A stretch of DNA of 27,462 nt from a virus: IMG/VR virus record IMGVR_UViG_3300031705_000037, positions 1 to 27,462 of that record. One strand, given 5' to 3'. Under the pieces are notes generated by a model that was not told the origin of the DNA, did no database searches, and saw only the letters and a list, made by a program, of their open reading frames with translations. Position numbers and translations under genes: made by a program. Shown one piece after another: positions 1-8,083 of the stretch (the first letter of the stretch is position 1; each line of letters begins with the position of its first letter).

Positions 1-16
1 TTTATTTGTTTATGTA

Positions 17-1612
17 TTACATTGCCATTGGATCTTCCTCACCAGGTTCTCCGGCTTCCTTTGCTGCGGCTCTAGACTTATATGCCTCGTTTGCTGCTTT
101 GTCATCTGGCGATAACTTTAAGTATCTATCAACTAAGAATTCCATATCAAAATATGGAGATTCTTCCATAGTAACTGGGTCAGTTTTAACTAGTGAATCC
201 TGCATGCTTCCTATGAAATCAAGTCTCTTAACCATTATTTCCATTTGCTTTAATTCAGCAAACATGTTTTCTTCGTTATATTGTAACGATATTTGTGTTT
301 TAAACCCTGCGTCATCTTTGAACTCTGGAAATTTAAGACACATTTGTAACCATAATGGTTTTACTAATATTTCCTGGAATGAACTTCTTAAACGTTTAAT
401 GAATTTAGCGAATTTGATTTCATCTCTGATCATTCCGTCTGCTTCCATTGCGAAGTCTCCTCCTCCATCCTCATACATAAATCTAGAGTATGGAATCTTT
501 GAAACAGATTTAAGTTTATCTGTGAAATACTTTAATGATTCAGTGTCATTCAGTTCAGGTCCTTCTCCTCCCATTGTTTCAATCTCAGGTGATTCTCCGT
601 CCTTGCTAGGTAACCAATACTCTTTATTGAATTGTAACATAGGTTTACCATTGGTTGTCAGAGAAGCACTGTCCCAATCAAAATCTACAACTTCCTTATA
701 ATTACTCATAAGTTGTGAAAGTGATTGTTTTGCTCTAGTCTTAGATTTTCCTCCAACCGGTATAATGAACTTCATTCTATATGATGAATTTGTAACTGCC
801 CAGATAACTCTAGTATGTTCCATAATTCTCATCAGATTAAACGCTCTTACTAATCTTTCAAGATAAGAAACTCTAGATGCTGTTGTTATTGAAGAGTATG
901 ATATGTATACTACTTGAGAATCATACAGCTTTCTCTCCTTCATTGGATCATCTTTAAATTGGATCCATACCTTTTTACCATCTTCATGATTATATCCAGG
1001 TACTAATGTTATTGGGTCAATTTCTTTAAATCCGATGATCTCAGTCATTTCTGGATTATATATGATTTCGAATGACAAGTATCCGTCAATTAACCATTTC
1101 CTAAAGAAGTACCATGCAGATTGATCTGCGCTAAATCCAAAGTACTGATAGATATCTCTGTATGATTTATTAAGATATTTTTGAACTTCTTCTGAAACAT
1201 CCATTCCGATTATCTCGGGATTTGCCATGAAATTCTTATTGTCAAAAACAATTGATTCATCACATAGGATATCTAATATATCTTCTATTTCATCGTGCTG
1301 TGCAAACTTTCTAAGCTCATCTCTTTTGCCTTGATATCCTTGATCAAAGAACGGTATGTTCTTTCGCATCGTAGTATCTGCCATGGAAAGAGCGGCGAAT
1401 GCCCCATACATATCATCATTATCTAGACCCTGTGGATTCATTCCACCATATCCGAATTCATCTTCAATTGGTCCAATTGCCTGTGATTGTCTAAGTACTA
1501 AATCGTCGTAGTACATTCCGAATGAAGATAATTTCTTCAAGGTATCACTTAAGACGAATGGTTTCTTATTGGTACTCAGCGGTCCGTTTCTTCTTGGTAC
1601 AAATCCTGCCAT
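17..1612 (-). CDS. 20: T4 gp20-like portal vertex protein
   Basis: The product (531 aa) matches T4-type portal proteins in length and in stretches such as WYFFRKWLIDGYLSFEIIY, KEIDPITLVPG and SSYRMKFIIPVG. In this family twelve subunits form the ring at the special capsid vertex through which DNA is packaged and to which the neck attaches. The C-terminal part holds the long helical segment typical of portals, and the extreme C-terminus is acidic and Gly/Pro rich (EAGEPGEEDP). The start at 1612 follows an A/T-only leader with no Shine-Dalgarno. It is the last gene of the group gp55, gp4, unknown, portal, so it is probably expressed late. The recognition is from family knowledge, without an alignment. 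Confidence 0.9.
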   Translation of the reverse strand: MAGFVPRRNGPLSTNKKPFVLSDTLKKLSSFGMYYDDLVLRQSQAIGPIEDEFGYGGMNPQGLDNDDMYGAFAALSMADTTMRKNIPFFDQGYQGKRDELRKFAQHDEIEDILDILCDESIVFDNKNFMANPEIIGMDVSEEVQKYLNKSYRDIYQYFGFSADQSAWYFFRKWLIDGYLSFEIIYNPEMTEIIGFKEIDPITLVPGYNHEDGKKVWIQFKDDPMKERKLYDSQVVYISYSSITTASRVSYLERLVRAFNLMRIMEHTRVIWAVTNSSYRMKFIIPVGGKSKTRAKQSLSQLMSNYKEVVDFDWDSASLTTNGKPMLQFNKEYWLPSKDGESPEIETMGGEGPELNDTESLKYFTDKLKSVSKIPYSRFMYEDGGGDFAMEADGMIRDEIKFAKFIKRLRSSFQEILVKPLWLQMCLKFPEFKDDAGFKTQISLQYNEENMFAELKQMEIMVKRLDFIGSMQDSLVKTDPVTMEESPYFDMEFLVDRYLKLSPDDKAANEAYKSRAAAKEAGEPGEEDPMAM

Positions 1613-1636
1613 TGTATTATTATATTATTAATTTAG

Positions 1637-2227
1637 TTATATATTCCTTTTTAAATAGTCCCTGAACTGTGTTGCTATTTGCTGTGCGTTTGTTCCATTT
1701 AATTCCATGAAATCACATAACACTATTTCTGGCCATTTGGTGTAACCCACGACGGCTTGGTTCGTTTTTCTAGATGGTATATATTGTCTGAGTGCAAAAT
1801 CACACCCATGCTTTTTTAAATAAGCCTTCATCCCATCATATGTTATCCTAAGTGGTTTGTCAGTTATCACGTTAGAGCCTGGTTTAAATGCAGACATTGG
1901 CATCTTAGTATATAAGTCATCCAGTAACTGCTCCTTAACATTGCTAGGAAGTAAGTTCAAATTTACTCCAAAATCATTGCTCCCTATACCTTCTACTGCA
2001 AGTACTACTGGGTTTTCATCAAACCATGGTAATGTATTTTCATATTTCGGTTTGTATCCGAATACATATATCTTCCCTGTGTCGAATCGTTTCCTAGTGA
2101 CTGCTGCTTCCTTGATTGCTCTGTTCTCAATGCCCTCACTGAACCATTTCTCAGAATATCTAATTGCCTTAGTCCTTCCTCCATGTTCCTTTGTAAGTTC
2201 CTTGATTCTTTTCTTAATGTAACCCAT
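1637..2227 (-). CDS. conserved T4-like phage protein of unknown function
   Basis: A 196 aa protein with a basic N-terminus (MGYIKKRIKELTKEHGGRTK) and a central segment, YENTLPWFDENPVVLAVEG followed by GVNLNLLP. It resembles a family I remember from marine T4-like phages, where the equivalent reads roughly 'LPYYDxFPLV...GxNxHYLPP'. I know of no established role. There is no signal peptide or membrane segment. Its start overlaps the end of the gp4 gene by 14 bases and the portal gene follows 24 bases after its stop, so it is co-transcribed with late head genes and a virion or DNA-packaging role is likely. It does not look like gp2, gp3 or gp53 of T4, which neighbour gp4 there. Confidence 0.6.
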   Translation of the reverse strand: MGYIKKRIKELTKEHGGRTKAIRYSEKWFSEGIENRAIKEAAVTRKRFDTGKIYVFGYKPKYENTLPWFDENPVVLAVEGIGSNDFGVNLNLLPSNVKEQLLDDLYTKMPMSAFKPGSNVITDKPLRITYDGMKAYLKKHGCDFALRQYIPSRKTNQAVVGYTKWPEIVLCDFMELNGTNAQQIATQFRDYLKRNI

Positions 2228-2702
2228 TCTTTATTGTATCTTCGGTTAGGACTATAAATTTCCAGTTTAGTTCCTCTGCAAATTGCTTAGCCGCATTATA
2301 TTTGTCCATGTTCTTGACGTATTGTTCAGCAAGGAACCTGTATGATTCAATTGCCTTCTTTGTCATCTTAGTGGGTGGTTTCGGTTTCTGTATCTGTGCC
2401 TTTGGTTTTATTTCAACCAAGAACTCCTCGTTACTCCCATCCTGTTTTAATATTCTGAAGTAGAAATCAGGATAGTAAGTTCTCTGTTTGTTTCCCTGTC
2501 TTGACCAATATTTGATTGACACAGGTTCACTTGACCACAATACTACCTTATCATTAATATCACACCAAATCATAAACTTGTATTCCCAGGAGCTCCTATA
2601 TATTATAGGGAGTGGTCCAGCATACTTTTCAGGATTCTTTGGGTTGAAATATCCCTGTTTGAATTTTGAATTTTTTGTTGGTTTGAGATTCTTGATTGAC
2701 AT
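2214..2702 (-). CDS. 4: gp4-like head completion nuclease
   Basis: 162 aa. The N-terminal half carries the T4 gp4 (gp50/65) signature: FNPKNPEKYAG, then IYRSSWEYKFMIWCDIN, YYPDFYF and FLVEIKPKAQ. The E-x(n)-D-x(n)-ExK arrangement (Glu of SSWE, Asp of YYPDF, VEIK) is the catalytic core of a restriction-endonuclease/TnsA-type fold. In T4 gp4 joins the filled head before tail attachment and is thought to trim or process the packaged DNA end. Its start shares bases with the stop of the gp55 gene (TAATG), implying translational coupling. Length matches the family (about 150 aa). Confidence 0.88.
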   Translation of the reverse strand: MSIKNLKPTKNSKFKQGYFNPKNPEKYAGPLPIIYRSSWEYKFMIWCDINDKVVLWSSEPVSIKYWSRQGNKQRTYYPDFYFRILKQDGSNEEFLVEIKPKAQIQKPKPPTKMTKKAIESYRFLAEQYVKNMDKYNAAKQFAEELNWKFIVLTEDTIKNGLH

Positions 2703-3076
2703 TATATCGAGTATATTCCTGTGCTTTCGCCATCACCACCTGATGAACTATCAATAGATATGGTTCCTTTGTATTTCTGAGGATGTATTTTATTCCATCC
2801 CTTGGCATAGCCTCGTTTTGCAATTTCTGTAAAGTATGCGAATGCGTTCGGATAGTCGGGGTTGAAGTTTTTCCAGTATTTTAATAAATCTAGCATTGCA
2901 AACTGGAGACAATCATTTCGATCGTCACTGCTTACATAATGCATTTTTAGGATTGCTCGTTCCGCCAATAGTATTAACATCTTTTCTGCGACGGGGGTCA
3001 ATGCTCCTGAATCCTTTGATTCCGACATTGCCGTGTGCAGATCTTTGTTGTTTAGATAGTTTTTCTTTTTAGCCAC
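2702..3076 (-). CDS. 55: gp55-like late-transcription sigma factor
   Basis: 124 aa, shorter than T4 gp55 (185 aa). The N-terminal YLNNKDLHTAM and the block DDRNDCLQFAMLDLLKYW, then NFNPDYPNAFAYFTEIAKRGY, match the sigma region 2 of gp55 proteins, which directs host RNA polymerase to the simple late promoter TATAAATA. The start codon is GTG (3076-3074). The C-terminus is a short Ser/Gly-rich tail ending GIYSI, so the clamp-binding tail of T4 gp55 is missing or much altered. It is the first gene after the hairpin at 3171-3197 and has a TATAAATT box just upstream, which might allow autoregulation. A gp33-like partner lies at 7639-8082. Confidence 0.85.
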   Translation of the reverse strand: MAKKKNYLNNKDLHTAMSESKDSGALTPVAEKMLILLAERAILKMHYVSSDDRNDCLQFAMLDLLKYWKNFNPDYPNAFAYFTEIAKRGYAKGWNKIHPQKYKGTISIDSSSGGDGESTGIYSI

Positions 3077-3097
3077 GTTATTTCATTTATTATGTTT

Positions 3098-3105
3098 AAT
3101 TTATA
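3098..3105 (-). promoter_or_regulatory. candidate late promoter box TATAAATT
   Basis: TATAAATT on the minus strand about 21 bases before the GTG start of gp55 and after the hairpin at 3171-3197. It differs from the T4 late consensus TATAAATA at the last base only. The region is AT-rich, so chance occurrence is possible. Confidence 0.4.
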
Positions 3106-3170
3106 CTAATTATATGAAAATGAATGGGTTTGTTTCATTCTATGTAAATAGTATAATTTTGCTAAACTAG

Positions 3171-3197
3171 AAAAGGGACCCGTTAGGATCCCTTTAA
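3171..3197 (-). terminator. Rho-independent terminator
   Basis: On the minus strand a stem AAAGGGA-CC pairs with GG-TCCCTTT across one mismatch and a small loop (TAAC), and the RNA then runs into UUUU. It lies about 25 bases after the stop of the 253 aa gene and before gp55, and so separates two transcription units. The other terminators have the same style (A-run, GC stem, T-run). Confidence 0.75.
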
Positions 3198-3221
3198 TTT
3201 AATGATATGTTATATTAGATA

Positions 3222-3983
3222 TTATGCGTTTAAATTAGAAATCTTAGATTCCCATACTTTAATTTCAGTATTGATTAAGTTTTCTGCTTCCTTGATTGTT
3301 GAATCATTTCTGTCAGCCTCTGATAATAATCCCTTCTGATCCTTTAAAAATGTGATCATTGATTCATACGTTGCAATGTCTTTACTGTCCTTTGCAATTT
3401 TTACAGATTCTCCAGTAAGCATTTCGTTTAAGAATGAGTGTGCAGATTCTCCAGTTTCGTTAGTAACATATTCTGATGCTTCGTTTGCGTTAGCTGCTTT
3501 AAAGAATTTAGCAATACTATTTCCTTTATTGAATCTCGAAACAAATATATCTTCATTGATTTTAAATAAATCAACAGTTGTATTGTTTCCTTCATAACAT
3601 GCTGCAAAATCAAGAGTAACTAAGTTCTCTATTAATGATGGAATTGACTCAAACAAATCAGCGATATGCTTTTCGTTATATCTAACAAGTCCTGCAGATA
3701 ATACATGATTAGCGAATGTATTTCCTTCAATTGACATTGTATTATGTTGGAATTTGTTTTCGTTCATATTATATATGAATTTGCTAGTTCCATGAAACCA
3801 TTTAATAGTGTCGTTGTTGAATTCGAAAGATTCGAATGCACTTATTGTTTTGTTTAATGTTGAGTTATTAGAAACTTCAACTTCGTTAATTTCAGATTCG
3901 TTCATTTCAAAAACTCTTCCGTTTACGTAAAACTGAAAAGACTCTCCTACTTTAGCGAATGGTGCAAGAATATTAGTTGTCAT
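3222..3983 (-). CDS. hypothetical phage protein
   Basis: 253 aa, not recognised. The first 45 residues are predicted mixed/beta (VGESFQFYVNGRVFEMNESE), followed by a region with aromatic residues (IKWFHGTSKFIYNM), and the last 60 residues look helical and charged (KDQKGLLSEADRNDSTIKEA). There is no membrane segment or signal peptide. It is flanked by a 40-base A/T-rich gap upstream and by a strong terminator downstream, so it closes the transcription unit that includes the gp15-like gene. A structural or head-associated role is possible from position only. Coding is supported by its length, tight flanks and termination signal. Confidence 0.7.
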   Translation of the reverse strand: MTTNILAPFAKVGESFQFYVNGRVFEMNESEINEVEVSNNSTLNKTISAFESFEFNNDTIKWFHGTSKFIYNMNENKFQHNTMSIEGNTFANHVLSAGLVRYNEKHIADLFESIPSLIENLVTLDFAACYEGNNTTVDLFKINEDIFVSRFNKGNSIAKFFKAANANEASEYVTNETGESAHSFLNEMLTGESVKIAKDSKDIATYESMITFLKDQKGLLSEADRNDSTIKEAENLINTEIKVWESKISNLNA

Positions 3984-4023
3984 ATTATTTATTTTAATTT
4001 ATTTCTTTTGTTATATATCTTTG

Positions 4024-4815
4024 TTAATTTTGTTTCTTGGTATATGTACCATCAATATCCTTAGTGTCGATTTGGTTAGCCTCAGTTTCTACAATATTTG
4101 TTTTAATTTCAAACATTCGGTTAGCGACATGTTTTTCATTAGTAAAGTCAAATGATGGGATAAATGAATTGACATCGATTGGAATAGTGATTTTGTATTG
4201 TTCTTTATCCTCGAATGTAAATTCAAGAGGACGTTCCATTGTGTAGTCATCTGGCATTGCATAATATGATGCAATTCGATATGTACCTTCATTCAGGTGC
4301 CCTACTTCTACATTGAAATAGTTTGATTTGTATAATTTCTTTATAATAGATTCAGTTAACTTGAAAGAATCAAGAGTGGATGATACTAAAATTTCTATGT
4401 CGAAACTCATTGTGATTGGTATCATATCAAACTCAGCCGCGTATCCTTCCATTGCTCCCTGTTCATTCATTTTCGTATAATTTCCAACCGTTCGTTTGTT
4501 GACTAGCTTTGCTGAATCGATTGCTACTGAATTTAACTTAGCTACTCCCCTTGGAACAGCATCATAGTTTCCATCAGCATATCCCTTGTCAGGGTAGCAA
4601 TTAGGTCCACTTGCAGTTGAGAATAGGAATTGGTCACGGAGGAATTGATCGTCCCCTGTTATTGAATAATAGAAAGGTACATCAATCACCACTCTCTCGT
4701 CGTTTGAAAGTTGTCTGTGAAAATATACTTTATTATTAAGGTCTGCTAGAAATCCAATGATAATGTGTCTCATCACTGAATCATCTTCATTAAATTTTTG
4801 GTTATATGATGACAT
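4024..4815 (-). CDS. 15: gp15-like tail completion / sheath stabiliser protein
   Basis: 263 aa, close to T4 gp15 (272 aa). I base the call on pattern: an N-terminal MRHIIIGFLADLNNKVYFHR followed by RQLSNDERVVIDVPFYY matches the gp15 layout 'RYxTLMGDLFSNIxIKRQL...IRVPITY'. A central MIPITMSFDIEILVSSTLDS with a following helix and KSNYFNVEVG matches gp15's 'MIYELSIFTRYEDDMFQIVEQILPYFxPHF'. In T4 the gp15 hexamer caps the sheath and forms the connection to the head neck. The C-terminal 40 residues are polar and probably flexible. It sits directly downstream of gp46, which is not the T4 order. Homology is distant, so another neck or tail terminator protein cannot be excluded. Confidence 0.62.
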   Translation of the reverse strand: MSSYNQKFNEDDSVMRHIIIGFLADLNNKVYFHRQLSNDERVVIDVPFYYSITGDDQFLRDQFLFSTASGPNCYPDKGYADGNYDAVPRGVAKLNSVAIDSAKLVNKRTVGNYTKMNEQGAMEGYAAEFDMIPITMSFDIEILVSSTLDSFKLTESIIKKLYKSNYFNVEVGHLNEGTYRIASYYAMPDDYTMERPLEFTFEDKEQYKITIPIDVNSFIPSFDFTNEKHVANRMFEIKTNIVETEANQIDTKDIDGTYTKKQN

Positions 4816-4845
4816 TGTACTTATTTATTATTTTGTTTATATATC

Positions 4846-6519
4846 TTAATCTATTTTTATAACATCAAACTTTGAGAATCCGTTTTCACGGTATATCTGT
4901 ACTTCTGCATCGAATATCTCCCTAGGCAATGGTGTATGGTTAATTACAAATGTATTAATCTTACTTTCCTTTATGACCTGGCTCAATATCTTTAGTATGT
5001 TATGAATTCCGTCCGCATCAACTGAACTTAATAATTCGTCTAAGAATAATAGGTTAAGCTGGGGAAATCTAAGTTTCAGTATCTTTATGATTGCGATTAT
5101 TATGATAAAATCAGCTTTCTTTCTTTCACCAGTTGATAATGTTAATGGGTTTATCTCTTCGCCTAAATGATTGATTATGCAATTGAATCGTTCGTCAAAT
5201 CTTATGTGAAAATGTAAGTGCATTGTTTGTACCATTGCTGCTATGTTTGCGTTCAGACCTGGCAAAATCGTTTTAATTGCTAAATTCTTTACACCGTCTT
5301 CTCCTAAAACATCTTCTATCATTTCTAAAAACAAGTAGTCAGTTGACTTATCATCCTTAAGAATTCCCTTCTCATTCTCCTTGCTTTCAAAATCCTTAAT
5401 GATTTGTTCAAGATGTGAAAAGTCAGTAGTTCCTTTCATAGAATCCTTTATGCTTATAAGTTCCTTCTTGAAGTTTCTAATGTTTGTGTTTAATGTAGAA
5501 ACCTTATCACGAACTGCTCGGTCCTTTGTCCTAAGTCCAACAATATCCTCCCTAATGGACGTTACCTTCGATGTCGCTTCGTTTAACATAGTTGGAAGAT
5601 CCTTAAGTTCTCCTTCAATTTCACCCTTCCTTTCGTTATGGAAATCACCAGTCAGCTCACTTTCACATGTTGGACATGTATTGTTCTCATACAACTCCAA
5701 TTTCTTTTTAAGCTCTGATAACTTATATTTTAATTCCGACTCAGTGGACTGGTTTGATATCAATTCATTGGCAAATGTCCCAAGGCTTGCTGCAATCTTA
5801 GTTTGTGCTTCTTCTAGTTTCTTTTTATTATTATTATATTTAATAAGTGAATCCTTAAGTTCCTGTATTTTTTGCTTGTCCTTTTCCTGGCTTTCTGCCA
5901 TTAAAGTATCTAGCTTTTCTTTAACGGATTCTATGTTATCATTAATTTGAGAAAGTTCCCTAGAGAATGAATCTATGTCGGATTTAAGGGATTTTCGTTC
6001 ATCCTTGATCGCAACTTGCATTTCGTTCAGTATTGAAAATCCAAACATCTTATCGATAATTTGTCTCTTATCACTGTTGTTCATTGTTAGGAAAGACTTG
6101 AAGTCATTCACTGATAATATTATTATGTTCTTAAAAACATGGTAAGGAATTCCGAAGATTTCTTCTTCTAAATAATCTTGAACTGATTTCTTACCTGCCT
6201 TATCAAACTCAATACCATTCAACGTAACCTTAAAAATACCAGGTGCTAATCCTCGTTCAATAACAACGTCTGTTGATTTGCATTGTAATCGAATACGTAC
6301 CCATAATTCTTTATTAATCCTATTCGGAAGATCTGCCATTCTGATTCCTTCCACTTTACCATATAAAGCAAAAACTATTGCGTTAGCAATAGTTGTCTTA
6401 CCTTCTCCGTTCTTTCCTAAGGTTAAAAATAATTGAGAGCTATCTTCTTCAAACTCTATCTTTTGTATCTTATTACCATAAGAAGCAAAGTTTTTTAATT
6501 CCATGCTTTGTATTTTCAT
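4846..6519 (-). CDS. 46: gp46 recombination endonuclease subunit (SbcC/Rad50 family)
   Basis: 557 aa, the usual size for gp46. The ATPase head has Walker A GKNGEGKT at residues 35-42. It is followed by a coiled-coil arm (about 180-380) that carries a CPTC zinc hook at 282-285. The ABC signature LSTGE is at 461-465 and Walker B LLFLDE at about 490-495. With gp47 it forms the Mre11/Rad50-like complex that resects DNA ends to 3' single strands for UvsX-driven recombination-dependent replication. The gene starts two bases after the gp47 stop, so the two are translationally coupled and probably made in equal amounts. Confidence 0.95.
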   Translation of the reverse strand: MKIQSMELKNFASYGNKIQKIEFEEDSSQLFLTLGKNGEGKTTIANAIVFALYGKVEGIRMADLPNRINKELWVRIRLQCKSTDVVIERGLAPGIFKVTLNGIEFDKAGKKSVQDYLEEEIFGIPYHVFKNIIILSVNDFKSFLTMNNSDKRQIIDKMFGFSILNEMQVAIKDERKSLKSDIDSFSRELSQINDNIESVKEKLDTLMAESQEKDKQKIQELKDSLIKYNNNKKKLEEAQTKIAASLGTFANELISNQSTESELKYKLSELKKKLELYENNTCPTCESELTGDFHNERKGEIEGELKDLPTMLNEATSKVTSIREDIVGLRTKDRAVRDKVSTLNTNIRNFKKELISIKDSMKGTTDFSHLEQIIKDFESKENEKGILKDDKSTDYLFLEMIEDVLGEDGVKNLAIKTILPGLNANIAAMVQTMHLHFHIRFDERFNCIINHLGEEINPLTLSTGERKKADFIIIIAIIKILKLRFPQLNLLFLDELLSSVDADGIHNILKILSQVIKESKINTFVINHTPLPREIFDAEVQIYRENGFSKFDVIKID

Positions 6520-6521
6520 AT

Positions 6522-7634
6522 TTAGTCAGTTTGATTATTGTACGCATGAAAGTCATGTAGTTTCTTTAATCTATCTTTGATTTGATTTTTGGTACTTTCG
6601 CCATGCGTTAAGTTATCCACATACATATTACATAAGTGTAATATATTGTAATTCTTATAAAGATCTTCTATTTGTTCCATGTCATACATCTCTTCATCTA
6701 AAAAAGAATCTTGTTCATATATGTTAGGTTCTATCTTTCTACTTATTTTTTGTATTTTATTGATCAGCCTTGATAATGCAGATGATGTTGCAACATTAGA
6801 TGGAACATATAGATCCACATAATTGTTTCTAATCATCTCCTTAAACGTCCCTAGAGGGGTATCATATAACTGGGTTAAATAGAATTTAACAAACTTAGGT
6901 GATATAGTATTTTCATAGAAAGTTTCTTGCATGGTATCTAGGTCAATCATATCAAATCCCTTAGTATTATCCATGTCAGATCTTGTTAATTCATAAGGAA
7001 CACCGACCATTCTAAGTTTACCTCTGCGTTGTCTATAATGTATATGTCCTGAAAAAACCGCGTCAAATCTATTATATGTTGCAGCATCTACTCCATGGAA
7101 ATTGTCAACCTTCTTGTTTAGTTTAATACCTCTTACTTCGGAATGACAAAATACTATTTTAGCATTTGGAAATTCAGCAATTGTTTCTACCTCATGTTCA
7201 GTGTCTCTTCGCCATGGCATTAACAGAACTTTCTTTTTATTCCATTCAAATTCCTTAGGCTCCTTATATATTGCAACATTAGGAATCCACTTCAACACGT
7301 CAATAGAACTTACCTCATTACTCTTCTTTGCCCATATGTCATGATTTCCACATATTGCATGTGTTGGCAGAATAGTACCTAATCTCTCGAACAAATCTAT
7401 TGAATAATGAAGCACCTTTAGGTTTACACTTTGCCTATTATCGAATACGTCACCTACCTGCACTAAAATGTCTCCGGGTTTTACGTTTTCGAGTAAGGTT
7501 GGTATAAATTGATTATCATAGAAATCCTTTTGCATTTCTAACCATTCTAAAGAATTTGAACGTACTCCTAAATGCATGTCGCCTAGGATCCATATTCTTT
7601 TTACTGGTGATTTTAAAGTTTCTTCGCTAATCAT
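6522..7634 (-). CDS. 47: gp47 recombination endonuclease subunit (SbcD/Mre11 family)
   Basis: 370 aa. The calcineurin-like phosphoesterase motifs are in order: GDMHLG (DxH), VGDVFDNRQ (GDxxD), GNHDIW (GNHD), FCHSEV and SGHIHYRQ (GHxH). These coordinate two Mn ions at the nuclease site. The C-terminal third, about 120 residues, corresponds to the capping and gp46-binding region. It is in one block with gp46 downstream and the gp33-like gene four bases upstream. Length is close to T4 gp47 (339 aa). Confidence 0.95.
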   Translation of the reverse strand: MISEETLKSPVKRIWILGDMHLGVRSNSLEWLEMQKDFYDNQFIPTLLENVKPGDILVQVGDVFDNRQSVNLKVLHYSIDLFERLGTILPTHAICGNHDIWAKKSNEVSSIDVLKWIPNVAIYKEPKEFEWNKKKVLLMPWRRDTEHEVETIAEFPNAKIVFCHSEVRGIKLNKKVDNFHGVDAATYNRFDAVFSGHIHYRQRRGKLRMVGVPYELTRSDMDNTKGFDMIDLDTMQETFYENTISPKFVKFYLTQLYDTPLGTFKEMIRNNYVDLYVPSNVATSSALSRLINKIQKISRKIEPNIYEQDSFLDEEMYDMEQIEDLYKNYNILHLCNMYVDNLTHGESTKNQIKDRLKKLHDFHAYNNQTD

Positions 7635-7638
7635 ATTG

Positions 7639-8082
7639 TTAGAATAATCTGTTAATATTCTTTTTCTTAAGTATGTTTGTCTTTTCGTCCAATGCTTCTA
7701 TTAATTCTTCTTTAAACTTGTTTCCAAGCGACTGATAGAACTTTGTTGGATTTACATTAAAGTAATCACATAACTCAGAAAATACTTCAATGATCGAATG
7801 AGTTCCTCGCATTTCACCAGAGATGAATTCATAGATCTCGTTAATTTCAATCTTCTTTAATTTAATAGTCTGGTTAAATTCATTGATGTTGTTAAATTTC
7901 TTGAATCTTGATGATTCAATAAGTTCATGAATTTCGTTGATTATAAGTTCTGTTTCTATTTTGTCCTCCTCGTCTCTGTGGTCAACATAGCTTGGCGCTA
8001 CTGCAAACGAAAATGAAGGATCTAATTCGTATTCGCTATCGTCAAATGTATTGTCGAATATTTTATCTCTTTTTGTTCTCAT
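7639..8082 (-). CDS. 33: probable gp33-like late-transcription coactivator
   Basis: 147 aa, acidic. The C-terminal half (EINEIYEFISGEMRGTHSII, then ELCDYFNVNPTKFYQSLGNK, then FKEELIEAL) resembles the helical core of T4 gp33: a helix with an acidic/aromatic patch, 'EEFGMSYLEATTAFLEEN' and 'FIPSGIIEKIQ'. gp33 bridges the RNA polymerase beta flap and the sliding clamp to activate late promoters. The first 55 residues (acidic, FDDSEYELDPSFSF) look disordered and have no T4 counterpart. The protein ends NINRLF, a hydrophobic C-terminus like the clamp-binding tail (DFLL) of T4 gp33. It sits between gp41 and gp47. The call rests on pattern and context. Confidence 0.5.
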   Translation of the reverse strand: MRTKRDKIFDNTFDDSEYELDPSFSFAVAPSYVDHRDEEDKIETELIINEIHELIESSRFKKFNNINEFNQTIKLKKIEINEIYEFISGEMRGTHSIIEVFSELCDYFNVNPTKFYQSLGNKFKEELIEALDEKTNILKKKNINRLF

Positions 8083-8083
8083 A

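Noticed and set aside
6-701. Plus-strand open frame of 231 codons
   Set aside because: It is antisense to the portal gene and has no recognisable protein features; AT-rich coding DNA often leaves long reverse frames open.
2629-2823. 64-codon minus-strand frame across the gp55/gp4 junction
   Set aside because: It overlaps two well-supported genes in another frame and has no features of its own.
5381-5950. Plus-strand open frame of 189 codons
   Set aside because: It lies opposite the coiled-coil arm of gp46; Lys/Glu-rich heptads read backwards give the Ser/Phe/Leu-rich product seen.
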